NCBI RefSeq assembly: GCF_042477335.2
Contig: NC_091245.1
Location: forward strand, 112,936,501 to 113,000,500
Source: Ovis canadensis
Taxonomy: Eukaryota; Chordata; Mammalia; Artiodactyla; Bovidae
Direction of reading: 5' to 3'
DNA: 64,000 nucleotides
The first letter of the stretch is position 1. Each line of letters starts with the position of its first letter. The position numbers were made by a program, and so were the translations under genes. The notes below the pieces were generated by a model. It saw nothing but the letters and a program-made list of their open reading frames with translations. It was not told where the DNA came from and did no database searches. Below are positions 11,861 through 24,400 of this stretch, one piece after another.

Positions 11861-13903
11861 TCATGAAATATCAGCAAAAGAGTAAAACTACAAGCCACGG
11901 AGAAGCATATCATCATACTCCACAGGGTGGGTGCCCTCTCGTGCACTCACATGGACAGGTCGTTGTCTGTGTTGTCCAGCAACTCACTTGCTCATCGTTG
12001 CAGCCAGTGACTTTCATTCCAGCACACGGGGCATTGCTCTCTCATGTTCACTGCCCGTTATATGAGAGTCGGATTCTCTAAGTGCAGACTTCCTCTCCTG
12101 GACCCAATCCTTCAGAGAATAAATTCTCTGGTAGGAAAACCTCTTGTTGTTTCTTGACAAGCCAAATTTGTCAGCCTGCTTGGCAAACAAACTGCCTGTG
12201 CAGCTGTCTCCTGGCCCTCTTGCCATTCTTCTGTAGGAACTGAGGCTCAGGAAACCAGCACAAGAAAATTCTGATACTCTGGCGACTGCTATGAACAATA
12301 AATTTCCTTGCCACACTGCCAGGAGTTTCCTGTTTACTGCCAGCATCTATGAAACTGTGAGTGGCTAACTCTTTAGCTTAGGAGAAAGGGAAAATCTTAC
12401 ACTCATCACTGCTCAAGAGTCACCAGGATAGACAGAAGAGATGGGCACACTGTTCTTTATCTCCATGACAGAGATCTGTTCAGCTTAAAAGTGTTCAAAA
12501 TGAGAGGATCCTGGATTGGTTGATTACTTACCACCTGCTTCACCACAACTTTCTTAGATTTCCTTGCTGCTTCGAGGCAGGAAAGACCAGAAAGGGGCTT
12601 AGGTTCTGCTCTTGCAAAATGTCTCAGGAGGATGGGATGCTGGTAAAGGATGCAAATATAATTCTCTAACAGTCTGAAGCTGCTCACACCAGCCTTCCAG
12701 GCCATCATCTCCCAGTCCCTGCCCACTTCACCAGTTCATCACTGGACTGTGAAGCCACAAAGGTCAGGATGCTCTCGGGTAAGACTAGCTGACCATGATC
12801 TAGTACATGCTTGACACTTGCATTCTTCTGCTCAGCTAATTAAAAATAAAAAGTATCATTACTTCTACTGTGACCTTTGGACTTGAGAGGATGGGGGACT
12901 AGACAAGGTTGCTCATTGCCACAACCCTCACCAGCTCCTTCTGGAAACCCCGAGGCCAAGGCAATTGGAGCAGGAGCAACTAGAAGGAAGCGCAGTCTTC
13001 TCCACAGCTCCCCTGAGCTCCCTGAGCTCCCTCAGCCACCCAGAGGCATAGAGTGGGGCCCCAGGACATGCACTAGCTTCAGATCAGATCCAGAGAGGCC
13101 AGGCAATCCGCACCCAGATCACAGTTCTGTCAGCTGCAAAATGTGACTTCTCTGCATCTGCATGACTCCCTCTCTGGGCCAGAACATCACCAGCTCCTAC
13201 CCAACTCTGCTCTCTCTGCTCCACCTGGGTGAACACCTGCATGAGCTGAAGAAGCAGCGGCTCCTGAGTGACTTACCTGCACTCGGACCTCTGGTGGCCA
13301 CAGAAAGGAACAGCAGGAAGCAGAATCGGGGCCGTGTCAGGGACATGCAGACGGTTAGTCCATCCATTCTCTTGCCTTCATTTTGTTCCGTCAACTTCCT
13401 AGTAAGGAAAACTCAACAGAAAGTGATGGCTTTCTAGGCATTCTGGAACCTCCTGGAAATGCCCCCACTCCATCCAACCCTACAAAGCCTTACGGGGCCG
13501 TGAGTTTTTCTCTGAATCTCTCCATCCCTGAGACCAAGACCAGGGAGCTGGAATTGTGGTTCCTCACACACCTGGATCTTGTCTCAGACTCAGAACAGAT
13601 TCGTCACTTCACAGAGAGCTCCCTCCTTCCGTCCTCACAGATGAAGGAGCAGAGAGTACCCTGCCAGGTGGAGACTTAGAGCACTGCCTCTGCAGAGAGT
13701 CTGAGGTGGGTGAAATGCTGAGCCTCTGGGGAGAGCAAAGGGTGGGCCCTGCCTATCGCAGCCCACATTGGGCTGCAGGCCCCACCCTCGAGCTGTCCCT
13801 CCTTGAAGGTTCCTGAGGCTCGGCCCCGGCAATGAGAAGGATTGTGTAACTGTCTGGAGGGGCAGGAGGCAGCACTCGTGGTCACACAGGTGACACTCAC
13901 CAT

Positions 13904-14440
13904 GAGGGGGGCGAGCCCTGCAGGGTCAGAGCACACACAGTGTTCCTGTCCATAACAGACTCCGGATGGACGGGACCTCATGGTTCTTCCCTGCAGCCTG
14001 TCCTGCTTCCACCTGAGTCAGATGCTCCAGGGCCTCACACACCACCATCAGGTCATCATCCTTCCAGTCTCTTCTGAAACTTCTCCATGAAGCCCGCCCT
14101 GACACCCCCACCCCAGGCAAGGCTGACGGATGCTTCACTGTCCTACTACTGGACTTTCTCCAACCCCTAACTGTGGCACGTCACACTGCATGTATTTCTT
14201 TTATTTACTCTTGGGTTAGAAATAATTGAAAATTTACAGAACAGTGCCAAAATAACAATATTACTAAAAAGAGTCCATATAGTTTCTACCTAAATTCGTC
14301 TTTGTTTTGAAAAATAAATATTCACAGGAAATGTTTACAGGGTGGAGGAGGATTAGTAAGAATGTGAATTATATTTTTTCATATTTCATCCCGTTTGCTT
14401 TATCATGTATTCCTTCTCTCTAAATGCACACACAAACTCA
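13904..14440. other. 5' flank of intelectin copy A
   Basis: Collinear with 33460-33920 and 62842-63240 upstream of copies B and C. Any promoter should lie here, but no TATA box is obvious at a fixed distance from exon 1. Collinearity with copy B stops near 14443, which marks the unit 1/unit 2 join. A patch at about 14326-14374 is extra relative to copies B and C and matches the sequence around a BovB insertion at 15.65/16.74 kb. Confidence 0.5.
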
Positions 14441-15664
14441 CAGACTCATGCGCTTCCTTCTAGATGCTCCTGCGAGTCCTCCCATAGCAGCACCACCCCC
14501 ACCCGCCTCACCTGCGCCGCCATGATCTGAGGTCTGGGGAGGGCGGCTGGCCTGGCCTCTGCAGCTCCACACCTCATATCTCCGGTACATTCATTTTGTA
14601 CCAGAAACAATTTTGAGAAAGTATTCTGTTGCGACAGAGCCTTCCTTGCTCCTGGAGGAGTGGCCACCCCAACACACACCCACCTGTGCCACAGAGCAGG
14701 AGGCCCAGTCAGCTGCCCGAGCCACAGAGAGCCCGCTCCCAACATACTGCAGTGTTTTTATGTTTCAAAGGTCATACGTCCTCATTCACTCACCCAGCCC
14801 TTCAAGTACCTTCTACTCTCTCAGTGCCGGGGCCAGACCACAGGGGTTTCCTGCTGCAGGAATTGGGGGCTGAGAACAGCAAGAGGGATAGTAGTCTGGG
14901 GATGGGGTTACCATTCTCTACTTTGTGGAGAGGCTCACTCAGATGCACTGGGATTCTTCACTCTGCCTCACCCTGCCTTTTTAGGGCAAATAACACAGCA
15001 GAACCAGGTGGGTATTTTAGCATACATGTATAAAAAGAATTCTAATTTGCAAAAGAAAGAGAGAAAGACAGGCAGAGAGATCATACATCACAGAGTTCCT
15101 GAGGCTTTTCTTCATTGCTTTCTTTTTGTCCTGGTCCTTATCTTTCTGAATTGGCATATAGCAACTCAGGTGTTGGCACTTTCCTCTTTGCCTCAGGGTT
15201 CCATGTGTGGAGGACACAGGCTAAGATAAAAAGCATCAGAAGCGGTCCTGGAAACAGGCTGTCAGGATGGGCTTTAGAGTCACATTTCTCATATACCTGA
15301 AAGGAACAGTGACCCACTGCTGCCGGTCAGTGGGATTATGAGAACGCCTGGCACTTCCCTCTCCACTTTTCCTTTCCCATTTTGTGCCCTTGTGCCCTGT
15401 AGGTCAATTTCTCTCATCTCTGAACTTTCTGTGGACCAGAAGTTAGGAATCAGGGAGAGAAGCTAGGAAGGAAACTGTAGAAGCAGCAAGGAACTTTAGA
15501 GCACTGGCCATGAAGAGGAGCTGGGGAAAGCGAGGGAGATGCTAGGAGGTGGGGATTGCTGCCCCCTCCTGTCCTTACAGTACCGGACAACCTCAACTGG
15601 GGAGACGCGGAAGAGTCTGTGGCTGGACTGTGTGTGGGAACATGCTGGAAATGTTTACAGGGTG
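14441..15664. other. Non-coding part of duplication unit 2, VDAC2 side
   Basis: From about 14.8 kb this is collinear with unit 1 from about 4.5 kb. ORFs of up to 189 codons (14660-15229) overlap in several frames, share no known domain and are not conserved in frame with unit 1. I treat them as chance. Confidence 0.5.
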
Positions 15665-16737
15665 GAGGAATGCTCAGTTCAGTTCAGTCGCTCAGTCGTG
15701 TCCAACTCTTTTCGACCTCATGGACTGCAGCACACCAGGCCTCCCTGTCCATCACCAACACCTGGAGTTTACTCAAACTCATGTGCATTGTGTCAGTGAT
15801 GCCATCCGACCATCTCATCTTCTGTCGTCCCCTTCTCCTCCAGCCTTCAATCTTTCGCAGCATCAAGGTCTTTTCCAATGAGTCAGTTCTTCTCATCAGG
15901 TGGCCAAAGTATTGGAGTTTCAGCTTCAGCATCAGTCCTTCCAATGAATATTCAGGATTGATTTCCTTTAGGATGGACTGGTTGGATCTCCTTGCTATCC
16001 AAGGGACTCTCAAGAGTCTTCTACAATACCACACTTCAAAACCATCAGTTCTTCAGCGCTCAACTTTCTTTATAGTCCAACTCTCACATCCATACATGAC
16101 TACTGGAAAAACAGTAGCTATGGCTAGATGGACCTTTGTCAGCAAAGAAATGTCTCTGCTTTTTACTATACTGCCCAGGTTTTTCATAACTTTCCTTCCA
16201 AGGAGCAAGTGTCTTTTAATTCCATGGCTGCAGTCACTGTCTGCAGTGATTTTGGGGCCCCCAAAATAAAGTCCCTCACTGTTTCCATTGTTTCCCCATC
16301 TATCTGCCATGTAGTGATGGGACCAGATGGCATGATTTTGCTTTTCTGAATGTTGAGTTTTAAGCCAACTTTTTCACTCTCTTTCACTTTCATAAGAGGC
16401 TCTTCAGTCCTTCTTTGCTTTCTGCCCTAAGTGTGGTGTTATCTGTATATCTGAGTTTATTGATATTTCCCTGGCAATCTTGATTCTAGCTTGTGCTTCA
16501 TCCAGTCCAGCATTTCTCATGGCATACTCTTCATATAAGTTAAATAAGCAGGGTGACAATATACAGCCTTGACGGACTCCTTTCCTTATTTGGAACCAGT
16601 CTGTTGTTCTATGTCCATTTCTAACTGTTGCTTCCTGACCTGCATACAGGTTTCTCAGGAGGCAGGTCAGGTGGTCTGGTATTCCCATCTCTTGAAGAAT
16701 TTTCCATAGTTTGTTGTGATCCTCACAGTCAAATGTT
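15665..16737 (-). mobile_element. BovB LINE, antisense 3' third
   Basis: Runs from the reverse complement of the terminal CTGAACTGAACTGA-type end back through the RT ORF. Minus-strand frames include GVRQGCILSPCLFNLYEEYA and HNKLWKILQEMGIPDHLTC, the RT palm core. Frameshifts divide the ORF. It is private to unit 2. Confidence 0.9.
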
Positions 16738-17119
16738 AGTAAGAATGTAAAACAGTAAATAAATATTTGATTATGAGAGAGTATTGTTTTTTGTGAATTT
16801 AGATTCATCACCAATCACCAGTCCATAACAGCATAATTCAAAATGTACTTTAGGAAAAAAAAATTGTCAGTCTGTGTCTGTGTGAGAGAGAATAGTGTGA
16901 CTTAAAGCTGCCCCATTCCAAACTTGCATCCAGTCCAGCTTCTCCCTGTGAACTATTTAGGATTTATTGTTAAAAAAAAAAAAATACCTCATTGTAAAAA
17001 AATTAATACATATACAGAAAAGGATTAAAAGCATAGACAGTTTAATGAATTATGAAAGTAATTACCTATAAATTCAACATCCCGCTTAAGTAACAAAAGT
17101 TTCTTTCTTACACGACTGC

Positions 17120-17790
17120 CAAAGATGGCAGAGGGGCAGGTCCTGGTGTTTGATAGCTGAGGCCATCTCCTGGCCTACCTGGCAGCCCCCCTGGCCAAGA
17201 AGGTAGTTCTGGGCCAGAAGGTGGTATTCCTGCACTGCTTGGGAATCAGTATTTCCTGGCAGTTTCTACAGAAACAAGTTGAAGTGCCTGGCCTTCCTCC
17301 GCAAGCAGATGGACGTCAACCCCTCCCAAATCCGAACACCCAACTGCATCTTCTGGCTGACAGTGTGAGACATGGTACCCCCAAGACCAGGCAAGGCCAG
17401 GCCACTCTGGACCACCTCAAGGAACTTGATGGGATCCCACCACCCAATGACATGAAAAGTGGACAGTGATCCCTGCCATCCTCAAGGTGACGTCTTGACA
17501 TCTATGTCCATCTGACACCTATGTGCAAGTTTTCCTGCCTAGGGCACCTGGCTCACGAGGCTGACTGGAAGTACGAGGCAGTAGCAGCCACCCTGGAGGA
17601 GAAGAGAAAGAAGAAGAGCAACATCCATTAGTGGGGAGGGGGACGGGGAAGCAGCTCAGAAGGCTACAGAAGCAAACTGAAAAGAACATAGAGAAGAAAA
17701 CTGACAAATTCACAGAGGCCCTCAAGACCCAGGGATTCCTAGCCTGAGACCCGTAAAATGACTGCTGAGTTTTCAGGAGAAAAGAAACAG
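17120..17790 (+). pseudogene. RPL13A: RPL13A processed pseudogene
   Basis: An intronless retrocopy of ribosomal protein L13a (uL13). It reads MAEGQVLVFD at the start. Further on it gives LAYLAAPLAKK-like text, [10 protein letters not shown] with [31 protein letters not shown], then '[20 protein letters not shown]', EKRKKKSN and a tail '[19 protein letters not shown]' followed by QGFLA and stop. Shifts of frame and internal stops break it. It lies in unit 2 between two stretches that are contiguous in unit 1 (near 5750-5790), so it arrived after the duplication. A short A-rich tract follows (GAGAAAAGAAACAG). Confidence 0.9.
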
Positions 17791-18071
17791 AAGCTTGCCA
17801 GGGCTCCAAACATATTCCTTCCAGATGACAAATCTCTTCTGAGCCATATCCTTCAAGATGATTTGCAGATAATGAAACCCACAACAGATCGAAGAAGGTA
17901 ACTGGGGGCTGACCACAAGCAGGTGGGCTCCAGACCAGTTGGAGAAGGTTGATGATGTTGAGTCCCATTTACCCCCACCAACAACCAGTTAGAAGAGAGT
18001 CCACCTGTTGATCTAGCTACAGCAACCCTCTTACCCATCTTGCCTTTAAACATTTTTCTCTGAAAGCCAGT

Positions 18072-18800
18072 AGGGAGCTCAGTTCAGTTCAGTCACTCAG
18101 TTGTGTCCGACTCTTTGTGACCCTAAGAATCGCAGCACACCAGGCCTCCCTGTCCATCACCATCTCCCGGAGTTCACTCAGACTCACGTCCATAGAGTCT
18201 GTGATGCCATCCAGCCATCTCATCCTCAGTCGTCCCCCTCTCCTCCTGCCCCCAATCCCTCCCAGCATCAGAGTCTTTTCCAATGAGTCAACTCTTTGCA
18301 TGAGGTGGCCAAAGTACTGGAGCTTCAGCTTTAGCATCATTCCTTCCAAAGAAATCCCAGGGCTGATCTCCTTCAGAATGGACTGGTTGGATCTCCTTGC
18401 AGTCCAAGGGACTCTCAAGAGTCTTCTCCAACACCACAGTTCAAAAGCATCAATTCTTCGGTGCTCAGCCTTCTTCACAGTACAACTCTCACGTCCATAC
18501 ATGACTACTGGAAAAACCATAGCCTTGACTAGACGGACCTTAATAGCAAAGTAATGTCTCTGCTTTTGAATATACTATCTAGGTTGGTCATAACTTTTCT
18601 TCCAAGGAGTAAGTGTCTTTTAATTTCATGGCTGCAGTCACCATCTGCAGTGATTTTGGAGCCCCAAAAAATAAAGTCTGACACTGTTTCCACTGTTTCC
18701 CCATCTATTTCCCATGAAGTGATTGGACCAGACGCCATGATCTTCGTTTTCTGAATGTTGAGCTTTAAGCCAACTTTTTCGCTCTCCTCCTTCACTTTCA
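18072..18800 (-). mobile_element. BovB LINE, antisense 3' fragment
   Basis: Reverse complement of the BovB 3' end (CAGTTCAGTTCAGTCACTCA) back to the KVGLKLNIQKTKIMASGPIT stretch of the RT ORF. It interrupts unit 2 DNA that is continuous in unit 1 near 6044-6095. It is very like the 3' part of the inverted BovB at 23.5-24.7 kb, so it is probably of the same young subfamily. Confidence 0.92.
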
Positions 18801-19163
18801 GGATTTGAGCACTAGCTACCCAAACTCCTTGCTTGAGTCTTCAGTAAATTCTGCACTTTCCTTCACCACAATCCCACATCAGTAGCTTGGCTTTACACAT
18901 CTAGCAGATTCAAGCTGGGATTTGTAGCAACCTGACATAAAGAGAGAGAAATAAGGCAAGAGGTAACAAAAAGGAGTAAGAAAGAAGGGATAAAAGAGAA
19001 GGATGGAAATCTGGAATGAACTAGTAAGGGGGAAAGATTTATTAGGGAGGTGGAAAAAAGAGAAGGTACTGGAAAAAGGCAAACACAGCTGACCCATGAG
19101 CAAAACTGGTTTGAACTGTGCTCGTCCACTTATATGTTGGATTTTTCCAATATTAAATCACAT

Positions 19164-19346
19164 CAGTTCAGTTCAGTTCAGTTCAGTCGCTCAGTCATGT
19201 CTGACTCTTTGCAACCCCATGAATCACAGCACGCCAGGCCTCCCTGTCCATCATCATCTCCCGGAGTTCGCTCAGACTCACGTCCATCCAGTCCGTGATG
19301 CCATCCAGCCATCTCATCCTCGGTCATCCCCTTCTCCTCCTGCTCC
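19164..19346 (-). mobile_element. BovB LINE, antisense 3' tip
   Basis: Four TTCAG/GTTCA-type repeats followed by the reverse complement of the BovB terminus (about 180 nt only). It is inserted in the DNA-transposon relic of unit 2. Confidence 0.88.
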
Positions 19347-19368
19347 CATAGTACTGCACAATTCATGA

Positions 19369-19507
19369 AGATCCCCTGGAGAAGGGATAAGCTACCCACT
19401 CCAGTATTCTTGCATGGAGAATTCTCATGGACAGAGGTGCCTGATGGGCTACAGTCCATGGGGTCACAAAGAGTCGGACATGACTGAGATACTAAGCACA
19501 GCACAGC
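19369..19507 (+). repeat. Bov-A SINE
   Basis: A sense Bov-A body from 'GATCCCCTGGAGAAGGGATA' to 'GTCGGACATGACTGAGATAC', bounded by the duplicated target CACAATTCATGA before and after. Confidence 0.88.
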
Positions 19508-19699
19508 ACACAATTCATGACTTGTTGAATCTGCAGATGTGGAACACAGACCCAGAGGAACTGCAGATATGAAGCAACTATGGGTACAAATGACCAACTA
19601 TAAGTTATATGTGGATTTTAGACTGTTTGGAGGATTGGTGACCACAATCCACACATTGTTCTAGGGTCAACTGTACATTAACCATCGTTGACCAACCAC

Positions 19700-20625
19700 C
19701 ATACAAATCAGGTTTAGTCAAGAACAACCACAGGGCTTTCACTTCACCTTCCAACAAGATAGCTGCTGCTCAACTCAGAGCAAACACCGGTGGCCTCAGC
19801 TGTGGCTGCAGAACTCACCTGAGGAGACACCGGACCACCTCTTCTCACAGTCTTGCCATCACACCTATACATAGAATTCTGTGTATGAGCAATGTGCATT
19901 CATCTACATATGTGGACCTTAGCAAATCTGCCAGAGATATTCTCAATGAAGGATTTGGTTTGGTGTTGTCACGATGTGAAAATAAAATGACGCACTGACA
20001 AGGCATGGTCAGCACCCGAATCATCTAATACACAGGTCATGTTCCTGGCAGCTTGCAGACCAAATACATACACTGTATGATCGATCACAGAACAATGCAA
20101 CACTGACAACACTCTGGGAACAGAATTAAATTACAAATGGGAGCCAGATTTGTCAAAGTTTGAATGTGAGTTTGGTAGTCCCTTCTCACACTAACATCGT
20201 AAAGAAAAATGCTAAAATCAAGTCTTCTTACAAGACAGTATGTTTGTGATGTTGACTAGGATTTTGATGAACCTGCAATCCATGATTCAACAGTCTTTGA
20301 CTGTGAGGTCTGGCTTTTGGATTCCAGCCCATGACCTGGGACCGTGCCAAATCCAAGCTGACAAGGGATAACTTTACAATGCATTACAGACTGGGGACAT
20401 CCAGCTACAAGCTCTGGTGTGATTCTGTGGACAGAATTTGGAGGATCAATTTATCAGAAAGAAATTTATCTTGACACTTGGGTGAATCTTGCTTGGGCAC
20501 TATGTACCAGCTGGACTTATTTGAACATCGCAGATAATATCAATCAGAACCCACTGCTTCTGTTTCTGCAAAAACCAACAATTCTAGTTCAGTTGGAATG
20601 GGCTACATTCAGACTCTGCCTCAGA
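19700..20625 (+). pseudogene. VDAC2: VDAC2 processed pseudogene, unit 2
   Basis: Same retrocopy as in units 1 and 3. Recognisable pieces are CLFMSTYVDL-like and DIL..GFGLVLS-like text near 19900-19970, the KIKSSYKT region near 20215, and the frame 20419-20643 with EFGGSIYQKEIYLDTWVNLAW, which matches the VDAC2 EFGGSIYQKV...SVNLAW strand pair. It is broken by several shifts and stops. The 3' end after the GYIQTL-type strand is missing and replaced by unrelated sequence from about 20640. Confidence 0.85.
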
Positions 20626-20639
20626 GATCTTCAGTCATG

Positions 20640-21437
20640 TTAATGAAGTTAGAATCTGCCTTGAAATGAGAGGATTGAAACTTTCAAGCCCATTCACCCT
20701 GACTCTCCTGAAGAGAAGAGGGTTGGAAGGTTGAATCAATTTCCCTAGTTGTTGCAGTCCTTTAATGCACCGGAACCTGGTGGTCCGGAGTCGACCAATA
20801 TGAAAGTAAAGGAGAGAGAAAGAGGCTGATATTCCTTGGATTATGCAGAAAGCCAATAAAGCCCCTGACACGGGACTTGCTCTGTTCACGGAGGCCTCAG
20901 GCACCCTCTTGATGGAGTGAAGACACACAGCGCCCTCTCGAGAGGGTCTTAGAAGCCAGGGCAGGAATGTGAACTCAGAGGGCCTCTGTGCTCCAAGGGA
21001 TCAGCCTGAAAAAGAGAGGGAGAGAGAGAGAGAAAGAAAGACACTGCGATCAGAGCTCTGATGGAGCAAAGGTGTTTTAATTAACATGGTGTGTGTATAT
21101 ATACTGTCTTAAAAGTTGTTATTCTTAGCAAAGATAAAGATTAAAGTTCCAGACTTACAAAACATAGGCAATCCATATTAAAGAGAGAGATTTGTAAACA
21201 ATCACTTTTACCGTAAGGTTCATAGGGAGAAAGAAGATGCTTATCACTGTATAGAAAAACTAATGAAGGAAATGCCTGGTTTCTTCCGCCCCTGGGAGAA
21301 GCTTTCCTAAGAAGGAGCAGAGAATTCCTGACAGAAATGAAACAGCACACAGGAAGCCTCCTGTTAAAAGTATCCTGACACCTAGTCAATGATTTAATCA
21401 AACCTGTCTGTGTAAAACCCCCAAAAGATATGGTTTA
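20640..21437 (-). mobile_element. Endogenous-retrovirus LTR-like fragment
   Basis: On the minus strand a TATATATACAC box is followed by an A-rich signal and a pyrimidine tract (21000-21040), then a GC-richer segment, an order resembling U3-R-U5 of an LTR. It replaces the 3' end of the VDAC2 retrocopy in unit 2. Family and exact ends are not resolved. It looks like an old incomplete fossil. Confidence 0.45.
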
Positions 21438-21446
21438 GAGAGCTTC

Positions 21447-24400
21447 TTTGCAATAGGAATGAAAACTGACCTTTTCCAGTCCTGTGGCCATTGCTGAGTT
21501 TTCCAAATTTGCTGGCATATTGAGTGCAGCACTTTCACAACATCATCTTTCAGGATTTGAAACAGCTCAACTGGAATGCCATCACCTCCACTAGCTTTGT
21601 TCATAGTGATGCTTTCTAAGGCCCACTTGACTTCACATTCCAAGATGTCTGGCTCTAGATGAGTGATCACATCATCATGATTATCTGGGTCGTGAAGATC
21701 TTTTTTGTACAGTTCTTCCATGTATTCTTGCCACCTCTTCTTAATATCTTCTGCTTATGTTAGGGCCATACCATTGCTGTCCTTTATCGAGCCCATCTTT
21801 GCATGAAATGTTCCCTTGCTAGCTCTAATTTTCTTAAAGAGGTCTCTAGTCTTTCCCCTTCTGTTCTTTTCCTCTGTTTCTTTGCATTGATTGCTGAAGA
21901 AGGCTTTCTTATCTCTTCTTGCTATTCTTTGGAACTCTGCATTCAGATGCTTATATCTTTTCTTTTCTCCTTTGCTTTTTGCCTCTCTTCTTTTCACAGC
22001 TATTTGTAAGGCCTCCCCAGACAGCCATTTTGCTTTTTTGCATTTCTTTTCCATGGGGATGGTCTTGATCCCTGTCTCCTGTACAATGTCACAAACCTCA
22101 GTCCAGAGTTCATCAGGCACTCTATCTATCAGATCTAGGCCCTTAAATCTATTTCTCGCTTCCACTGTATAATCATAAGGGATTTGATTTAGGTCATACC
22201 TGAATGATCTAGCGGTTTTCCCTACTCTCTTCAATTTGAGTCTGAATTTGGTAATAAGGAGTTCATGATCTGAGCTTCAGTCAGCTTCCAGTCTTGTTTT
22301 TGCTGACTGTATAGAGCTTCTCCATCTTTGGCTACAAAGAATATAATCAATCTGATTTCGGTGTTGACCATCTGGTGATGTCCATGTGTAGAGTCTTCTC
22401 TTGTGTTGTTGGAAGAAGGTGTTTGCTATGACCAGTGCATTTTCTTGGCAAAACTCTATTAGTCTTTGCCCTGCTTCATTCCGCATTCCAAGGCCAAATT
22501 TGCCTGTTACTCCAGGTGTTTCTTAACTTCCTACTTTTGCATTCCAGTCCCCTATAATGAAAAGGACATCTTTTTTGGGTGTTAGTTCTAAAAGGTCTTG
22601 TAGGTCCTCACAAAACTGTTCAACTTCAGTTTCTTCAGCATTACTGGTTGGGGCATAGACTTGAATAACTGTGATATTGAATGGGTTGCCTTGGAGACGA
22701 ACAGAGATCATTCTGTCATTTTTGAGATTGCATCCAAGTACTGCATTTTGGACTCTCTTGTTGACCATGATGGCTACTCCATTTCTTCTGAGGGATTCCT
22801 GCCTGCAGTAGTAGATATAATGGTCATCTGAGTTAAATTCACCCATTCCAGTCCATTTTAGTTTGCTGATTCCTAGAATGTCGACGTTCACCCTTGCCAT
22901 CGCATGTTTGACCACTTCCAATTTGCCTTGATTCATGGACCTGACATTCCAGGTTCCTATGCAATATTGCTCTTTACAGCATCAGATCTTGCTTCTATTG
23001 CCAGTCACATCCACAACTGGGTATTGTTTTTGCTTTGGCTCCATCCCTTCATTCTTTCTGGAGTTATTTCTCCACTGATCTCCAGTGGCATATTGGGCAG
23101 CTAATGACCTGGGGAGTTCCTCTTTTGGTATCCTATCATTTTGCCTTTTCATACTGTTGATGGGGTTTTCAAGGCAAGAATATTGAAGTGGCTTGCCATT
23201 CCCTTCTCCAGTTGACCACATTCTGTCAGACCTCTCCACCATGACCCGCCCATCTTGGGTTGCCCCACAGGAATGGCTCGGTTTCATAGCGTTAGACAAG
23301 GCTGTGGTCCTAGTGTGATGAGATTGACTAGTTTTCTGTGACTATGGTTTCAGTGTGTCTGCCCTCTGATGCCCTCTTGCAACACCTACCATCTTACTTG
23401 GGTTTCTCTTACCTTGGGCGTGGGATATCTCTTCACGGCTGCTCCAGCAAAGCACATCCGCTGCTCCTTACCTTGGATGAGGAGTATCCACATGCTGGCA
23501 AAGTAATGCTCAAAATTCTCCAAGCCAGGCTTCAGCAATACATGAACCGTGAACTCCCTGATGTTCAAGCTGGTTTTAGAAAAGGCAGAGGAACCAGAGA
23601 TCAAATTTCCAACATCCGCTGGATTATGGAAAAAGCAGGAGAGTTCCAGAAAAACAACTATTTCTGCTTTATTGACTATGCCAAAGCCTTTGACTGTGTG
23701 GATCACAATCAACTGTGGAAAATTCTGAAAGAGATGGGAATACCAGACCACCTAACCTGCCTCTTGAGAAATCTGTATGCAGGTCAGGAAGCAACAGTTA
23801 GAACTGGACATGGAACAACAGACTGGTTCCAAATAGGAAAAGGAGTCCGTCAAGGCTGTATATTGTCACCCTGCTTATTTAACTTCTATGCAGAGTACAT
23901 CATGAGAAATGCTGGACTGGAAGAAACACAAGCTGGAATCAAGATTGCTGGGAGAAATATCAATAACCTCAGATATGCAGATGACACCACCCTTATGGCA
24001 GAAAGTGAAGAGGAACTCAAAAGCCTCTTGATGAACGTGAAAGAGGAGAGTGAAAAAGTTGGCTTAAAGCTCAACATTCAGAAAACGAAGATCATGGCGT
24101 CTGGTCCAATCACTTCATGGGAAATAGATGGGGAAACAGTGGAAACAGTGTCAGACTTTATTTTTTGGGGCTCCAAAATCACTGCAGATGGTGACTGCAG
24201 CCATGAAATTAAAAGACACTTACTCCTTGGAAGAAAAGTTATGACCAACCTAGATAGTATATTCAAAAGCAGAGACATTACTTTGCTATTAAGGTCCGTC
24301 TAGTCAAGGCTATGGTTTTTCCAGTAGTCATGTATGGATGTGAGAGTTGTACTGTGAAGAAGGCTGAGCGCCGAAGAATTGATGCTTTTGAACTGTGGTG

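Larger units (their letters stand above)
19086..19673. repeat. Tigger/MER-like DNA transposon relic, unit 2
   Basis: Ends CAGCTGACCC and GGGTCAACTG form inverted terminal repeats. The body is split by a BovB 3' end (19164-19346) and a Bov-A SINE (19369-19507). It is the counterpart of 6986-7244 and 47420-47671. Confidence 0.65.

Noticed and set aside
14660-15229. 189-codon ORF upstream of unit 2
   Set aside because: It overlaps other frames of similar length, has no recognisable motif, and is not conserved in frame in unit 1.
23338-24303. 321-codon reverse-transcriptase ORF as a host gene
   Set aside because: It is the RT part of the inverted BovB LINE; the first residues come from the BovB 5' UTR of the inverted half.
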